Shown here: one piece after another, positions 23,079 through 33,634 of the stretch
How positions within the stretch are numbered: position 1 is the stretch's first letter
Layout: the number at the start of each line of letters is the position of its first letter
Source of the DNA: JAXMAR01 sp046350295
GTDB taxonomy: Bacteria > Planctomycetota > Planctomycetia > Gemmatales > Gemmataceae
Reading direction: 5' to 3'
Assembly (NCBI GenBank): GCA_046350295.1
Contig: JAXMAR010000006.1
Location: 124,001 to 188,000, forward strand
DNA length: 64,000 nt
Made by a program: the position numbers and the translations under genes
The notes under the pieces: generated by a model
Told to the model about the DNA's origin: nothing
The model's database searches: none
The model's input: the letters and a program-made list of their open reading frames with translations, nothing else

Positions 23079-25571
23079 TCACGACCCTTCCTTGGCCACC
23101 TTCGCATAGACTCTGCGCGCCGCATCGAGCTGGTTCTCGACATGCTCGCGCAAAGCCGCGTCGGGGATGCGGTCGCGGAGGCGGACCATGGGCGACAGCT
23201 CGTCGATCCACTTGAGGAAGAACAGGGCGTCGTCGCGCGACAATCCCGAGCTGCCGGCGATGTCGAGGTAGATCGGCGCCGTATGCGCGTAAACGGCCGG
23301 GACCACGCTGTCTTCATGGCCGGGACCGCTGGCGCGCAGGGCCAGCCAGCCGCTGTGCTTCACGTCAATCTCCTCATCCAGCGTGGCGGACCGGTCGTAC
23401 TTGGCGAGGGGGAGCGTGACGGCGATCTTGCCGTTGTAGATCAGCTCCACCTTTGCGAGCTTGTACAGGGAGCGGGCCGATGCCTTGACGCGGAGCTTGC
23501 GTGGGCCGGCGAGCTTGACAGACTCCCCCAGGCCCTTGCCGTCGAGCGTGAATTCGAGCATGGGCCCGTTGGAGACGAAGGAGCGGCCCTTCTTGAGGTT
23601 GTCGATCCAGGCCGCATACGTCAAGCCGCCCGGCACGTGGACGTAGACGCGATCGCCGCCGGGGAGCTGGCTGAAGATCCGATTGAGGAAGCAATCCGTG
23701 CCCGCGGACGGCGGCAGGCGAAAGCCGCAGTTGAGGAGACGATACCAGACGGGGACCGTGCCCGCATAGGCGTTGTTGAGGTCGAGGGAGTCGATCTTGC
23801 CGAGAGCGACGTCGATCGGCAGCCCCTTGGCCGCGTACGGGTTGTCGAAGGGCTTCACGGGATCCTGCACCGCGTGGGTGTAGTTGACGTGCCCCTTCTG
23901 CCAGTGCGCGCGGTCGGCCATGTCGCTGTTGGTCGGGATGTCCCACGGGTTGGTCGTGGCGTGAAAACCGGTCATGACCGGCTCGACGACCTGCCTGAGG
24001 TTGACGAGCGTCATGTGGCCCCAGAGCGTGCTGCGGAACTCCTGGTTCCAGTAGAGGATGGTCTCGGGCGTGGAGAGCGGATCGGGGCCGCCGCGAAAGA
24101 AGGGCCGATCGAAGATGCCGTCGGTGTCCGAGTTGGCGACCACGAGGTTGCAGACGCTCAGGTCCTCGCCGGCGCACTGGGCGAACATGGTCTCGGGCGT
24201 GTTGTACCACTGGCCGTAGCCGTAGTTGGCGTGGATGTGATTCTCGCCCGAATACCAGCCGTCCTTGGCGGCGTGCGTCCAGCGCTCGAGCTCGACCGTC
24301 AGCTCGAGCGTCTTTCCCGGTTGAATGGTGATGTCGTGAAAAGCGGGTTTGTACTCAGGCCCGCGAGTGGCGCGCAGGCGGTAGGCGCCGGCGGGTAGGA
24401 CCAGCTCCTCCGTCTTGTCGCAGTAAAAATGCCCGGCGCCGCGGAGCATGCGATAGAGGGCGCCGGGCGGGGCGTAGAACTTGCCCTTGTCCTGCCGCAG
24501 GGCCACCCGCGCGGTCACGGACTTCTTACCGCCCTGGTCTTTCGTCTGGAGGCGGAGCGTGCCGGTGGGCGTACGGTAGTCGAGGCGCCGCGGCTGGACG
24601 GTATGCTCCTTGCCCGTGGTCAGGTCGCGCACGACCAGCGTTGTGGCGCCGGCGCGGTTGTCGGAATAGATGAGCCGTTTGCCGTCGCGCGACAGCGACG
24701 GTCGGTCCTCGTCCGCCTGGCCCGCGGTGAGCTTCTTCAGGCCGGCGAGGCGTGCCCTAGGGCTGGGGCCGGCTTCCAGTGGGATCTGCCAAATGTCGTT
24801 GTAAGCGCCGCCGAGATCGCTCACGACAATGAGATTGGCGCCGTTCGGATGAAAGCACAGGTCAAAAACGCGCGAAGGAAACTGCACGAGCTTCTCGGCC
24901 TTTCCCCCCTCGGCAGAAACGATCCACACGTCGGCCTGCGGGCCGTTGTTGCCCGCCTGCTCGCCCGTCTTGTCCATGGTGGTGGTGTACGCGACCCACT
25001 TGCCCTCCGGCGAAAGGGCGTAGCGGCCCGAGTAGGTCAGCGGCGGCGCATCGAGCGATTTCACGGCGCCGGTCTTGAGGTCGTACCAAGCCAGGCCGAC
25101 GTCCTTGCCATCGGCCCGGTAGACGCCGAGAAGACGATTGCCGTCGGGGCTGAATTCCAGCTTGTGGAAGTTGTAGGTTCCGCGGACGTTCACCGGCTTG
25201 GGCAGCGGGACGTCTTTGCCGTCCTTGGCCTGGATAAGGCGGAGGTCGCCGCCGAGTTGATTGGGGCCGCGGACGAAAGCGATGGTCTTGCCGTCCGGCG
25301 ACCAGGCGGGCTCATGATCGAAGCCTTCGCCGTCGGTGAGGCGGGTCATGACGCCGTCGCCGTGGGCCGGTACCGTCCAGATGGCGCCCTGGTAGGAGAC
25401 GGCGATGGTCGCGCCGTCGGGTGAGATACGCGGATGAATGGCGCCAAGCGCCGCGGGAGGTGCCGGCGCCCCTTTCGGCTTGTCTTTCGGCTCGTCTTCC
25501 CGTTTGGCGGAAGCGAAGAGAGAAAGGGCCAGCATGAAGCCGCAACAGACGATCGGCAGGAGGCGTTTCAT
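23079..25571 (-). CDS. TolB-like propeller fused to CehA/McbA metallohydrolase domain
   Basis: 830 residues with a signal peptide. Residues about 40-340 form TolB/WD40-like blades (HPRISPDGATIAVSYQG, EPAWSPDGKTIAFVRG, RPSLSRDGKRLIYSDN). The C-terminal half is a CehA/McbA-type metallohydrolase of the PHP-like fold, with SGENHIHANYGYG near 442, then VCNLVVANSDTDG and PPSAGTDCFLN. CehA hydrolyses carbaryl and McbA is linked to microcin processing, so the substrate here is open. A C-terminal extension covers residues about 650-830. Confidence 0.8.
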   Translation of the reverse strand: MKRLLPIVCCGFMLALSLFASAKREDEPKDKPKGAPAPPAALGAIHPRISPDGATIAVSYQGAIWTVPAHGDGVMTRLTDGEGFDHEPAWSPDGKTIAFVRGPNQLGGDLRLIQAKDGKDVPLPKPVNVRGTYNFHKLEFSPDGNRLLGVYRADGKDVGLAWYDLKTGAVKSLDAPPLTYSGRYALSPEGKWVAYTTTMDKTGEQAGNNGPQADVWIVSAEGGKAEKLVQFPSRVFDLCFHPNGANLIVVSDLGGAYNDIWQIPLEAGPSPRARLAGLKKLTAGQADEDRPSLSRDGKRLIYSDNRAGATTLVVRDLTTGKEHTVQPRRLDYRTPTGTLRLQTKDQGGKKSVTARVALRQDKGKFYAPPGALYRMLRGAGHFYCDKTEELVLPAGAYRLRATRGPEYKPAFHDITIQPGKTLELTVELERWTHAAKDGWYSGENHIHANYGYGQWYNTPETMFAQCAGEDLSVCNLVVANSDTDGIFDRPFFRGGPDPLSTPETILYWNQEFRSTLWGHMTLVNLRQVVEPVMTGFHATTNPWDIPTNSDMADRAHWQKGHVNYTHAVQDPVKPFDNPYAAKGLPIDVALGKIDSLDLNNAYAGTVPVWYRLLNCGFRLPPSAGTDCFLNRIFSQLPGGDRVYVHVPGGLTYAAWIDNLKKGRSFVSNGPMLEFTLDGKGLGESVKLAGPRKLRVKASARSLYKLAKVELIYNGKIAVTLPLAKYDRSATLDEEIDVKHSGWLALRASGPGHEDSVVPAVYAHTAPIYLDIAGSSGLSRDDALFFLKWIDELSPMVRLRDRIPDAALREHVENQLDAARRVYAKVAKEGS

Positions 25572-25655
25572 GTCGTAGTTCTACCACGGAAGGGGCGGAA
25601 GACACGAAAAAAAACGCGGGGCGAGTTGTGGCAGCCAGATGAAGGCGCTTACATC

Positions 25656-25862
25656 TTGAGCCCCAACGGGGCGGGCAGCCAATAGCCAGGGGCGGCAAGC
25701 CCCTGGAACGCCGCCCCACGCAGAATCCAAGCCCCGAAGGGGCGACAGAAAAAGGTCCAGCGCCACGCCGCTGTCGCCCCTTCGGGGCTTGAGGACACGC
25801 CACGCATCCGTCCCAGGGGCTCACGCCCACGGCTATTGGCTGCCCGCCCCGTTGGGGCTCAA
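25656..25862. repeat. 207-bp nested palindromic element (A-B-A arms, head to head)
   Basis: Outer arms of about 55 nt start TTGAGCCCCAACGGGGC and are about 90 percent complementary. Each arm contains a C4/G4 hairpin with an AACG loop and a CCAGGGGC/GCCCCTGG hairpin. The centre is a perfect 21-nt inverted repeat (25728-25748 and 25771-25791), each half containing CCCCGAAGGGG, with a 22-nt spacer. It fills the 410-nt gap between the divergent CehA-like and SMI1 genes. No reading frame is seen. Confidence 0.85.
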
Positions 25863-25981
25863 GAGGCATGGCGAGGCGCTGCGGGGCGATCTGGATTGCT
25901 GACGCGCGGACCAGGCTTTGGTGGTCAGGAAAACGCGGCAGCGTAGAACGGCTCAGACTTCGGCGGTGACGAGTGCGGGGC

Positions 25982-26593
25982 ATGGCCAAAGCAGGAACGT
26001 CTATCGCGGAGCTTTGGAAGCGCATTGACGCGTGTTTGCTGGAACACGTGCCGAAGGAGTGGCTGCCGCCGGGTTTGACGGAGGGGGAGATCCGGAGGGC
26101 GGAGAGAGTTCTTGGCGTGCGGTTGCCCGACGATGTGCGGGAGTCGTACGGGATTCACAATGGGTTGCCGGCGTTTGAGTTTTCGTACCTGGGACACCTT
26201 GCGCCGTTGGTGAGAAAAAAGAACGTGGTCGGGTTGCCGATGTACTCTGTCGTGGAGCATTGGCGATCCAATCGAGACCTGGCGAAATCGTGGACGGACA
26301 GGCCGGCGGTTCATCCGAAAGGGCCGATCGCGCCGGTGTGGTGGCGCCGGGAATGGATTCCAATCTTCGACGACATTCAAGGAAATCATTTCTTCCTCGA
26401 CCTGAAGCCGCGCAAGGGCGGCGTGCGAGGTCAGATCGTAGACTTCGATCGGTCTTATGGGCCGTTGAAGGTCTACGTCAAGAGCTTCGGCGCATGGCTC
26501 AAGAGGGTCGCGCGCGATTTGGAACGGGGTGAGTACCTGTTCGGCAAACCTGACCACATCAACAAGAGCGTTCACTTGATGACCAAGCTTTAG
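25982..26593 (+). CDS. SMI1/KNR4 (SUKH) family protein
   Basis: About 203 residues. PPGLTEGEIRRAERVLGVRLPDDVRESYGIHNGL is the classic SUKH start (L-x3-I-x2-A-E-x2-L-x4-P-x-D), followed by WIPIFDDIQGNHFFLDLKP. Such proteins act as immunity proteins to nuclease toxins or in regulation. No polymorphic toxin is adjacent, so an immunity role is only inferred. The stop is followed in frame by another short open segment. Confidence 0.85.
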   Translation: MAKAGTSIAELWKRIDACLLEHVPKEWLPPGLTEGEIRRAERVLGVRLPDDVRESYGIHNGLPAFEFSYLGHLAPLVRKKNVVGLPMYSVVEHWRSNRDLAKSWTDRPAVHPKGPIAPVWWRREWIPIFDDIQGNHFFLDLKPRKGGVRGQIVDFDRSYGPLKVYVKSFGAWLKRVARDLERGEYLFGKPDHINKSVHLMTKL

Positions 26594-26620
26594 AAGAAGG
26601 AGAAGGATGAGCATGAGGCG

Positions 26621-26731
26621 ATGGAGCTAAAGCGCGATCAAGAGCGAGAAGCGGCAATGGGACCCGCCGCGCATGAGTTGGCGGCCGCGCTCGAGCAGGC
26701 GGTGAAAATGATGCATCGATTGGACGCGTGA
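26621..26731 (+). CDS. very small possible ORF after the SMI1 gene
   Basis: Thirty-six codons (MELKRDQEREAAMGPAAHEL...) in the same frame as the SMI1 gene after its TAG, with no stop in between. It reads as an amphipathic charged helix. It may be a separate small protein, a former C-terminal extension of the SMI1 gene, or chance. There is no family match. Confidence 0.25.
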   Translation: MELKRDQEREAAMGPAAHELAAALEQAVKMMHRLDA

Positions 26732-26830
26732 CGCCTAGTTTCTTGATGGCGCGGAGGGTTCGTTCCAGAAACTATGGTCGCGAAATGAATGAAAAGCAAA
26801 GGATGCTGGGCCGGCGCGACGCGCTGTCAT

Positions 26831-26858
26831 CCCGCACGCTCGAAGACTCGCGTGCGGG
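26831..26858 (-). terminator. hairpin after aceE
   Basis: A perfect 9-bp stem CCCGCACGC/GCGTGCGGG with a 10-nt loop, about 27 nt downstream of the aceE stop on the minus strand. There is no T run, so it may be rho-dependent or act in mRNA protection. Confidence 0.4.
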
Positions 26859-26884
26859 CTTGGGGGGGCATCTGTTTTGGAGTG

Positions 26885-29634
26885 TCAGGCGCGGACGGGG
26901 TCGGGTTTTTCGGGGTCGACACCCAGTTCCTTGATCGCCTTCTCCACGCGGTCCACGGGGATCTCGCCGCGTCTGGCCAGTTCGGCGAGCGTCGCGATGA
27001 CGATGTTCTCCGTATCGACCTCGAAGAAGCGGCGGAGGCTTTGGCGGTTTTCGCTGCGGCCGAAGCCATCCGTGCCCAGGGGGATGAGACCGCCGGGGAC
27101 CCAGCGCTGGATGGATTCGGGGAGGGATTTCTGGTAGTCGGAGGCGGCGATGAAGACGCCCTTCTCTGGGGCGAGGAGGGTTTCGAGGTAGCTCTTCCTG
27201 GCGGGGGCGGCGGGGTGGAGGCGGTTGTGGCGCTCTACTTCGAGGGCTTCGCGGCGGAGTTCCTTGTAGCTGGTGACGCTCCAGACGTCGGCGGCGATGC
27301 CGAACTTTTCGGCGAGAATTTGCTGGGCCTTGAGGGTGTCGTGGAAGATGGCGGCGCTGCCGAGGAGGTGGACGGGGCTTTTCACCGCGCTCTTGCCGAG
27401 GTTCGACTTGCGGAAGCGGTACATGCCTTTGAGGACGCCTTCGCGGACGCCTTCGGGCATGGGCTCCATGGGATAGTTTTCATTGCCGAGGGTGAGGTAG
27501 TAGAAGACGCTCTCGTCGTTGTGGTACATGCGGCGGATGCCGTCCTGGACGATGAGGGCGATCTCGTAGGCGAAGGCGGGGTCGTAGGCGACGACGTTGG
27601 GGACGGTCAGGGCGGCGATGTGGCTGTGGCCGTCCTGATGCTGCAGGCCTTCGCCGGCGAGGGTGGTGCGGCCGGCGGTGCCGCCGAGGAGGAAACCGCG
27701 GGCGCGCATGTCGGCGGCGGCCCAGATGAGGTCGCCGACGCGCTGGAAGCCGAACATCGAGTAGTAAATGTAGAACGGCACGATCGGCACGCCGAGGTTG
27801 GCGTAGGCGGTTCCGGCGGCGATGAACGAGGACATGGCGCCCGCTTCGGTGATGCCCTCCTCGATGAGGACGCCGTCGCGGGCTTCGCGGTAGCGGGTCA
27901 GCGTGGCGTGGTCGACCGGCTCATAGAGCTGGCCGACGCTGGAGTAGATGCCGTACTGCGTGAACATGCCCTCCATGCCGAAGGTGCGGGCTTCGTCCGG
28001 GATGATGGGAACGATGTACTTGCCGAGCCTCCTTGTCCTGCATAAGGCGCTTGAGGAGGTCGACAAACGCCATGGTCGAGGCGGCCCGGCCGGCGGAACC
28101 TTGAAGAAGGCCCGGATGACGGCATCGGCGGGGGCGTCGAGGCGGGGATAGTGGACGGCGCGGGTGTTGCCGCAGCCGCCGAGGTCCTTGCGGCGTTCCT
28201 TGAGGTAGTGGATCCGGGGCTGTCGTCGGCGGGCTTGTAGAAGGGAGCTTGGCGATCGCATCGTCGGCGAAGGGAAGGTCGAAGCGTTTGCCGAACTTGG
28301 CGACGGCCTCCTCTTTGACTTTTCTGCTGGTGGGCGGTGTTGCGGGCCTCGCCGGCTTCACCCCAGACCGTAGCTCTTCACCGTCTTGGCGAGGATGACG
28401 GTGGGGCTGCCCTTGTGGTCGACGGCGGCTCCTGTAAGCGGCGTAGACCTTGAGCGGGTCGTGGCCGCCGCGGGTGAGCTTGCTGGTGCTCGTCGCGTCA
28501 GCTCATGTTCTCCACGAGCTTGAGGAGGGCGGGGTATTTGCCGAAGAAGTGCTCGCGGATGTAGGCGCCTTCCTCGATGCCTGCTGCTGGTATTCGCCGT
28601 CGACGACTTCGTTCATGCGCCGGACGAGGAGGCCGGAGGTGTCGCGGGCGAGGAGGGGGTCCCAGTTGGAGCCCCAGATGACCTTGATGACGTTCCAGCC
28701 GGCGCCGCGGAAGGCGGCTTCGAGCCCTGGATGATCTTGCCGTTTTTTTTTTTTTGCCGTGGGGACGGGGTCGTCGAGGAGCGCTGGAGGTTGCAGCTGA
28801 TGACGAAGGTGAGGTTGTCGAGTTTTTCGGCGCGAGGCGAGGGTGAGGGCGCCGAGGGATTCGGGTTCGTCGCATTCGCCGTCGCCGAGGAAGGCCCAGA
28901 CGCGGCGGCGGCTGGTGTCGGCGATGTCGCGGTCGGAGGTAGTGCAGAAACCGGGCGTGGTAGATGGCCATGATCGGCCCGAGGCCCATGGAGACGGTGG
29001 GGAACTGCCAGTAGTCCGGCATGAGCCAGGGGTGGGGATACGAGGAGAGGCCGCCGCCGGGGGCGAGCCAGGCGGGAAGTTGTCGAGCTGGTGCCGGAGA
29101 GCCGTCCTTCCAGGAAGGAGCGGGCGTAGATGCCGGGGGTGGAGTGTCCCTGGAAGTAGATGAGGTCGCCGCCGCCCGGGGCGTCGGGGCCGCGGAAGAA
29201 GTGGTTGAAGCCGATCTCATAGAGGGTGGCGAGCGAGGCATAGGTGGAAATGTGGCCGCCGATGCCGTCGGATTTGAGGTTCGCCTTGACCACCATGGCC
29301 ATGGCATTCCAGCGGAGGATGCCTTTGATGCGGCGTTCGAGGCCGCGATCGCCGTCGAAGTGAGCCTGGCGTTCGGGGGGATGGAAGGATGCAAGGGGTA
29401 TTGAGGGGGATGTCGACGCCGTTGCACGGTTTCGCGCAGCCTGGTGAGGAGGAAGGGCTATGGCTCGGGGCCTTGGGTCTGCAGGACGCCGGTGAGGGAG
29501 TCGAGCCATTCGCGGAGCCTGGGCAAAGCGTCGACGTCGCCGCTGGCGAAGTCGCCGTTGGCGAAGTCGCCGCGTTGGCGAAGCCGCCCGTTGGCGTGGC
29601 CGTTGTTGCTATTGGCGTCCCTGTTCGAGGTCAT
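26885..29634 (-). pseudogene. aceE: pyruvate dehydrogenase E1 (homodimeric), split by many frameshifts
   Basis: Homology to AceE covers the whole 2.75 kb. The N-terminus (MTSNRDANSN, start 29634) is followed by DVDALPRLREWLDSL. Next come FNHFFRG, GGDLIYFQGHSTPGIYARSF and LDNLTFVISCNLQR. The C-terminal about 400 residues are intact (DEARTFGMEGMFTQYGIYS, FYIYYSMFGFQRVGDLIW, EGLQHQDGHSHI, GTDGFGRSENRQSLRRFFEV). The total span equals about 916 codons, close to E. coli AceE (887), yet the middle and N-terminal parts jump among three frames at many points between 28030 and 29460, including at a long T run at 28744. Pieces keep family residues, so recent or artefactual indels are more likely than old decay. 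No E2/E3 genes are adjacent. Confidence 0.85.
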
Positions 29635-29686
29635 GTGAGATTGTCTCCGGGAAGGTGGGCGTCGCGGGCGAGTGGGGAGGGACAAA

Positions 29687-29710
29687 GGGGGCTTACGCCC
29701 CCCGCTCGCC
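29687..29710 (-). repeat. GGCGAGC hairpin repeat, inverted variant copy
   Basis: On the minus strand it reads GGCGAGCGGGGGGCGTAAGC followed by CCCC. It has the same GGCGAGC start and GCGTAAGC loop as the 29-nt element, which lies in the opposite orientation about 75 nt away at 29785. Confidence 0.65.
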
Positions 29711-29784
29711 AGACTAATGCTTGTCTTTTTATGGCTGGAATGCGTCAAGTCCAAGGGCGGAGTTACTGTCATTTTACAGCAAAA

Positions 29785-29814
29785 GGCGAGCCGGGCGGCG
29801 TAAGCCCCCGGAGG
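29785..29814 (+). repeat. 29-nt hairpin repeat (GGCGAGCC family), copy 2
   Basis: Identical over 29 nt to the copy after the sigma gene (2923) and the one inside the PQQ gene (31712). It lies between aceE and the alanine tRNA. Confidence 0.85.
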
Positions 29815-29887
29815 GAAGTGGCAGAAAGCGCCGCCGCGAACCCGCGGTTGACCCCGCGCCTCCTTCCTCTAAAATGAGGTTTCGCTT

Positions 29888-29960
29888 GGGGCGGTAGCTC
29901 AATTGGGAGAGCGCAGCGTTCGCAATGCTGAGGTTGAGGGTTCGATCCCCTTCCGCTCCA
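29888..29960 (+). tRNA. tRNA-Ala (anticodon CGC)
   Basis: 73 nt with a full cloverleaf. The acceptor stem is GGGGCGG/CCGCTCC with discriminator A. The D arm is GCTC/GAGC, the anticodon stem CAGCG/TGCTG, the anticodon CGC at 29921-29923 and the T loop TTCGATC. CCA is not encoded. It reads GCG codons, which fit the high GC content. No other tRNA is adjacent. Confidence 0.95.
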
Positions 29961-30018
29961 CTTTGCGTTTTTCTAGCATTCCAAGGTCCTTGCCCCGTCA
30001 CCGACGCGGAGGACGGCC

Positions 30019-30468
30019 GTGGCCAATCTAGAGGCAGTCCACGCCGCATCACCTGCCGATACCGGCGTCAATAAGTCGTCATCCAACGGTCCCGCGGAGG
30101 CGGGACGGCCTGATCTCTTGACGTCCGCCCGCTATCAGCCGCCATCGAACATCCATCTCGTTTTCGCCGACGGATTGACCGGCGCATGGTCCTTCGACAC
30201 TCTAGACCTAGAGACCGACGACCTCCGATTGGAAAGCATGAGAGCGAGCAAGTCCGGCACGAGCATCGAAGTCGAAACACGTCTGGGGATGGGCGATCGG
30301 TTTTCGATTCCTCTTGGCCGCGCGCCTTGGTCGACCCCGCACGCTGCCGCTCTCGAGAAGGAGCAATCGGGCGAAGTGGGCCCCCTCGAAGACCTGACAC
30401 CGGCAAGTGCCAGAAGTAGACTTTCCCCGAGGTCGCAGACGTGCGTGACATTCGCCTCGGTCGCCTGA
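30019..30468 (+). CDS. small protein upstream of a PemK-like toxin (possible antitoxin)
   Basis: 149 residues, GTG start with GGAGG 6 nt upstream. The centre (NIHLVFADGLTGAWSFDTLDLETDD) resembles DUF2442-like domains, in which a conserved F-x-D-G motif opens a small beta domain. The N-terminus is flexible and the tail lacks similarity to anything I know. Its last 28 nt overlap the next gene, implying coupled expression. The position suggests an antitoxin, though DUF2442 proteins usually pair with DUF4160. Confidence 0.6.
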   Translation: MANLEAVHAASPADTGVNKSSSNGPAEAGRPDLLTSARYQPPSNIHLVFADGLTGAWSFDTLDLETDDLRLESMRASKSGTSIEVETRLGMGDRFSIPLGRAPWSTPHAAALEKEQSGEVGPLEDLTPASARSRLSPRSQTCVTFASVA

Positions 30469-30824
30469 TCTGGACCGATGTCGTCGACCCGCAAGGCAAT
30501 CCCGCCGGAGAACATGCCGCCATCGTTCTGACCGCAAAAGAAGAGCACGAGGCCGGGAAGCCCATTCGAGCCGTAGTTGTTTCGTCCAAGCTCACCTATG
30601 CGCCCAAGGAGTGGATGGTGGAGATGCCGTCCGACCCAAAAGGGCATCCCCAGACCAAGTTCCGCGTGGAATGCGCTGCGATGTGTCACTGGATTGTCGA
30701 GGTGGACGAGACGCGAATCAACAAATACGGCTCCATCATCTATGGTCAGCTACTGACTCGCGTCATGGAGTGTATTGCACAGGCGCGGCAGCTCGAAAGT
30801 CACCCCAATAACCCATCCGTCTGA
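30441..30824 (+). CDS. PemK/MazF-like protein
   Basis: 127 residues, GTG start with GAGG about 8 nt upstream. RLGRLIWTDVVDPQGNPAGEHAAIVL and AVVVSSKLTY follow the MazF/PemK strand pattern (G-D-I-x-W-v-d-P, then R-P-x-l-V-l). The end IYGQLLTRVMECIAQ fits the C-terminal helix. Family members are sequence-specific mRNA interferases. The fit is moderate; the residue usually Arg after the first loop is not clear. It forms an overlapping pair with the upstream gene. Confidence 0.62.
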   Translation: MRDIRLGRLIWTDVVDPQGNPAGEHAAIVLTAKEEHEAGKPIRAVVVSSKLTYAPKEWMVEMPSDPKGHPQTKFRVECAAMCHWIVEVDETRINKYGSIIYGQLLTRVMECIAQARQLESHPNNPSV

Positions 30825-30841
30825 CCAAGCCCACTATCGCA

Positions 30842-32119
30842 ATGCGCCGTCCCGCACTACTCTTGATAGGCCTCCTCGCCGCCCCCGCCCTCGCCGGCCC
30901 CCCGTCCTGGCCGCAATGGCAAGGGCCCAAGCGCGATAACCTCTCCACCGAAAAAGGCCTCCTCGCCGCCTGGCCGGAGAAAGGCCCCAGGCTGCTCTGG
31001 AGCGTCGACGATCTCGGCGGCGGTTACAGCACGCCGACCTTCGACCAGGGGATGATCTTCGGCCTGAGCTACCAGGGAGACGACGAGGTCGTCTGGGCCC
31101 GCACGCTCGACAGGGCGAAGCCGATCTGGACGCGGAAGATCGCGACGGCGAACCGGGTTGTCGACTATCACGAGGGCTCGCGCTCCTCGCCGACGATCGA
31201 GGGCGAGCGGCTCTATGCCCTGGGCGTCTCCGGCGATCTCGTCTGCCTGCGGGTCAAGGACGGCGAGCCGGTCTGGCGCGTCAACCTCATCAAGGACTTC
31301 GGCGGCATTCTCCCCTTCTACCGCGAGTCCTACGGCTACACCGAATCGCCGCTCATCGACGGCCCCATGGTCCTCGCCACCCCCGGGGGCGACAAGCACA
31401 CGGTAGTCGCGCTCGACAAGATGACCGGCAAGCGCCTCTGGTCCGCCGCCGTGCCGAGCAAGAAGAAGGGGGACAACCGTGCGGCGTATTCCTCGCTGGT
31501 CGCGAGCGAGGTCGGCGGCGTGCGGCAATACGCGCAGTTTCTGCAGGGCTGTGTCATCGGCGTGTCACACAAGGGCAAGCTGCTCTGGCGCTGGGACAAG
31601 CCGTCCAATGACATCGCCAACTGCACGACGCCGATCTTCACCGGCGATCTCGTCTTCGCGTCGTCGGGCTACGGCAAGGGCTGCGGCCTGGCCAGGATCG
31701 TGTCCAAAGCAGGCGAGCCGGGCGGCGTAAGCCCCCGGAGCTTCGCGGTGGAGGAGAAATACTTCAACAAGGCGATGAAGAACGTCCACGGCGGCATTCT
31801 CTTAACCGGTGGGCATGTCTATGGCAATAGCGACCCCGGCATGCTCGTCTGCGTGGAGCTGAAGACCGGCAAGGCCACCTGGCAAGAACGCGCCGCCGGC
31901 AAGGGCGCCATCCTCTATGCCGACGGCCACCTCTACTACCGCGATGAGCGCGGCCCGATGTTGCTGATCGAAGCCAACCCGGAGAAATACGTCGAGAAGG
32001 GCCGGTTCACGCCGGCGTTCCGGACGAAGTACAACGCCTGGGCGCATCCGGTGGTGCTGGACGGCCGGCTGTACCTCCGCGAGCAGCAGTACTTGATGTG
32101 CTACGAGATAAAGAAGTAG
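30842..32119 (+). CDS. secreted PQQ-type beta-propeller protein
   Basis: 425 residues with a signal peptide (MRRPALLLIGLLAAPALAGP). WPQWQGPKRDNLSTEKGLL is the usual start of planctomycete PQQ-repeat proteins. Blades follow (GDLVCLRVKDGEPVWRVNL, HTVVALDKMTGKRLWSAAV, GMLVCVELKTGKATWQERA). No PQQ-ligand set is evident, so a structural or binding role like BamB is likely. Residues about 291-300 (GEPGGVSPRS) are encoded by the 29-nt dispersed hairpin, an in-frame insertion between blades. Confidence 0.85.
   Translation: MRRPALLLIGLLAAPALAGPPSWPQWQGPKRDNLSTEKGLLAAWPEKGPRLLWSVDDLGGGYSTPTFDQGMIFGLSYQGDDEVVWARTLDRAKPIWTRKIATANRVVDYHEGSRSSPTIEGERLYALGVSGDLVCLRVKDGEPVWRVNLIKDFGGILPFYRESYGYTESPLIDGPMVLATPGGDKHTVVALDKMTGKRLWSAAVPSKKKGDNRAAYSSLVASEVGGVRQYAQFLQGCVIGVSHKGKLLWRWDKPSNDIANCTTPIFTGDLVFASSGYGKGCGLARIVSKAGEPGGVSPRSFAVEEKYFNKAMKNVHGGILLTGGHVYGNSDPGMLVCVELKTGKATWQERAAGKGAILYADGHLYYRDERGPMLLIEANPEKYVEKGRFTPAFRTKYNAWAHPVVLDGRLYLREQQYLMCYEIKK
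31712..31740 (+). repeat. 29-nt hairpin repeat inside the PQQ gene, copy 3
   Basis: Identical to the intergenic copies at 2923 and 29785 but located within an open reading frame, which it leaves open. It encodes roughly GEPGGVSPRS in a loop between propeller blades. Confidence 0.88.
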
Positions 32120-32130
32120 ACGAGCCTCAT

Positions 32131-33576
<1,446 letters not shown>

Positions 33577-33634
33577 GGCGAGCCTCTTGACCTTGCGGCG
33601 GGAGGAGGGTCCGCGTGTCGTCGCGGGTTTGCCA

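Noticed and set aside
29458..29640. CRISPR-like short repeats (GGCGAAGTCGCC units)
   Set aside because: They encode the low-complexity FANGDFASGD segment of the AceE N-terminus; there are no spacers of constant length.
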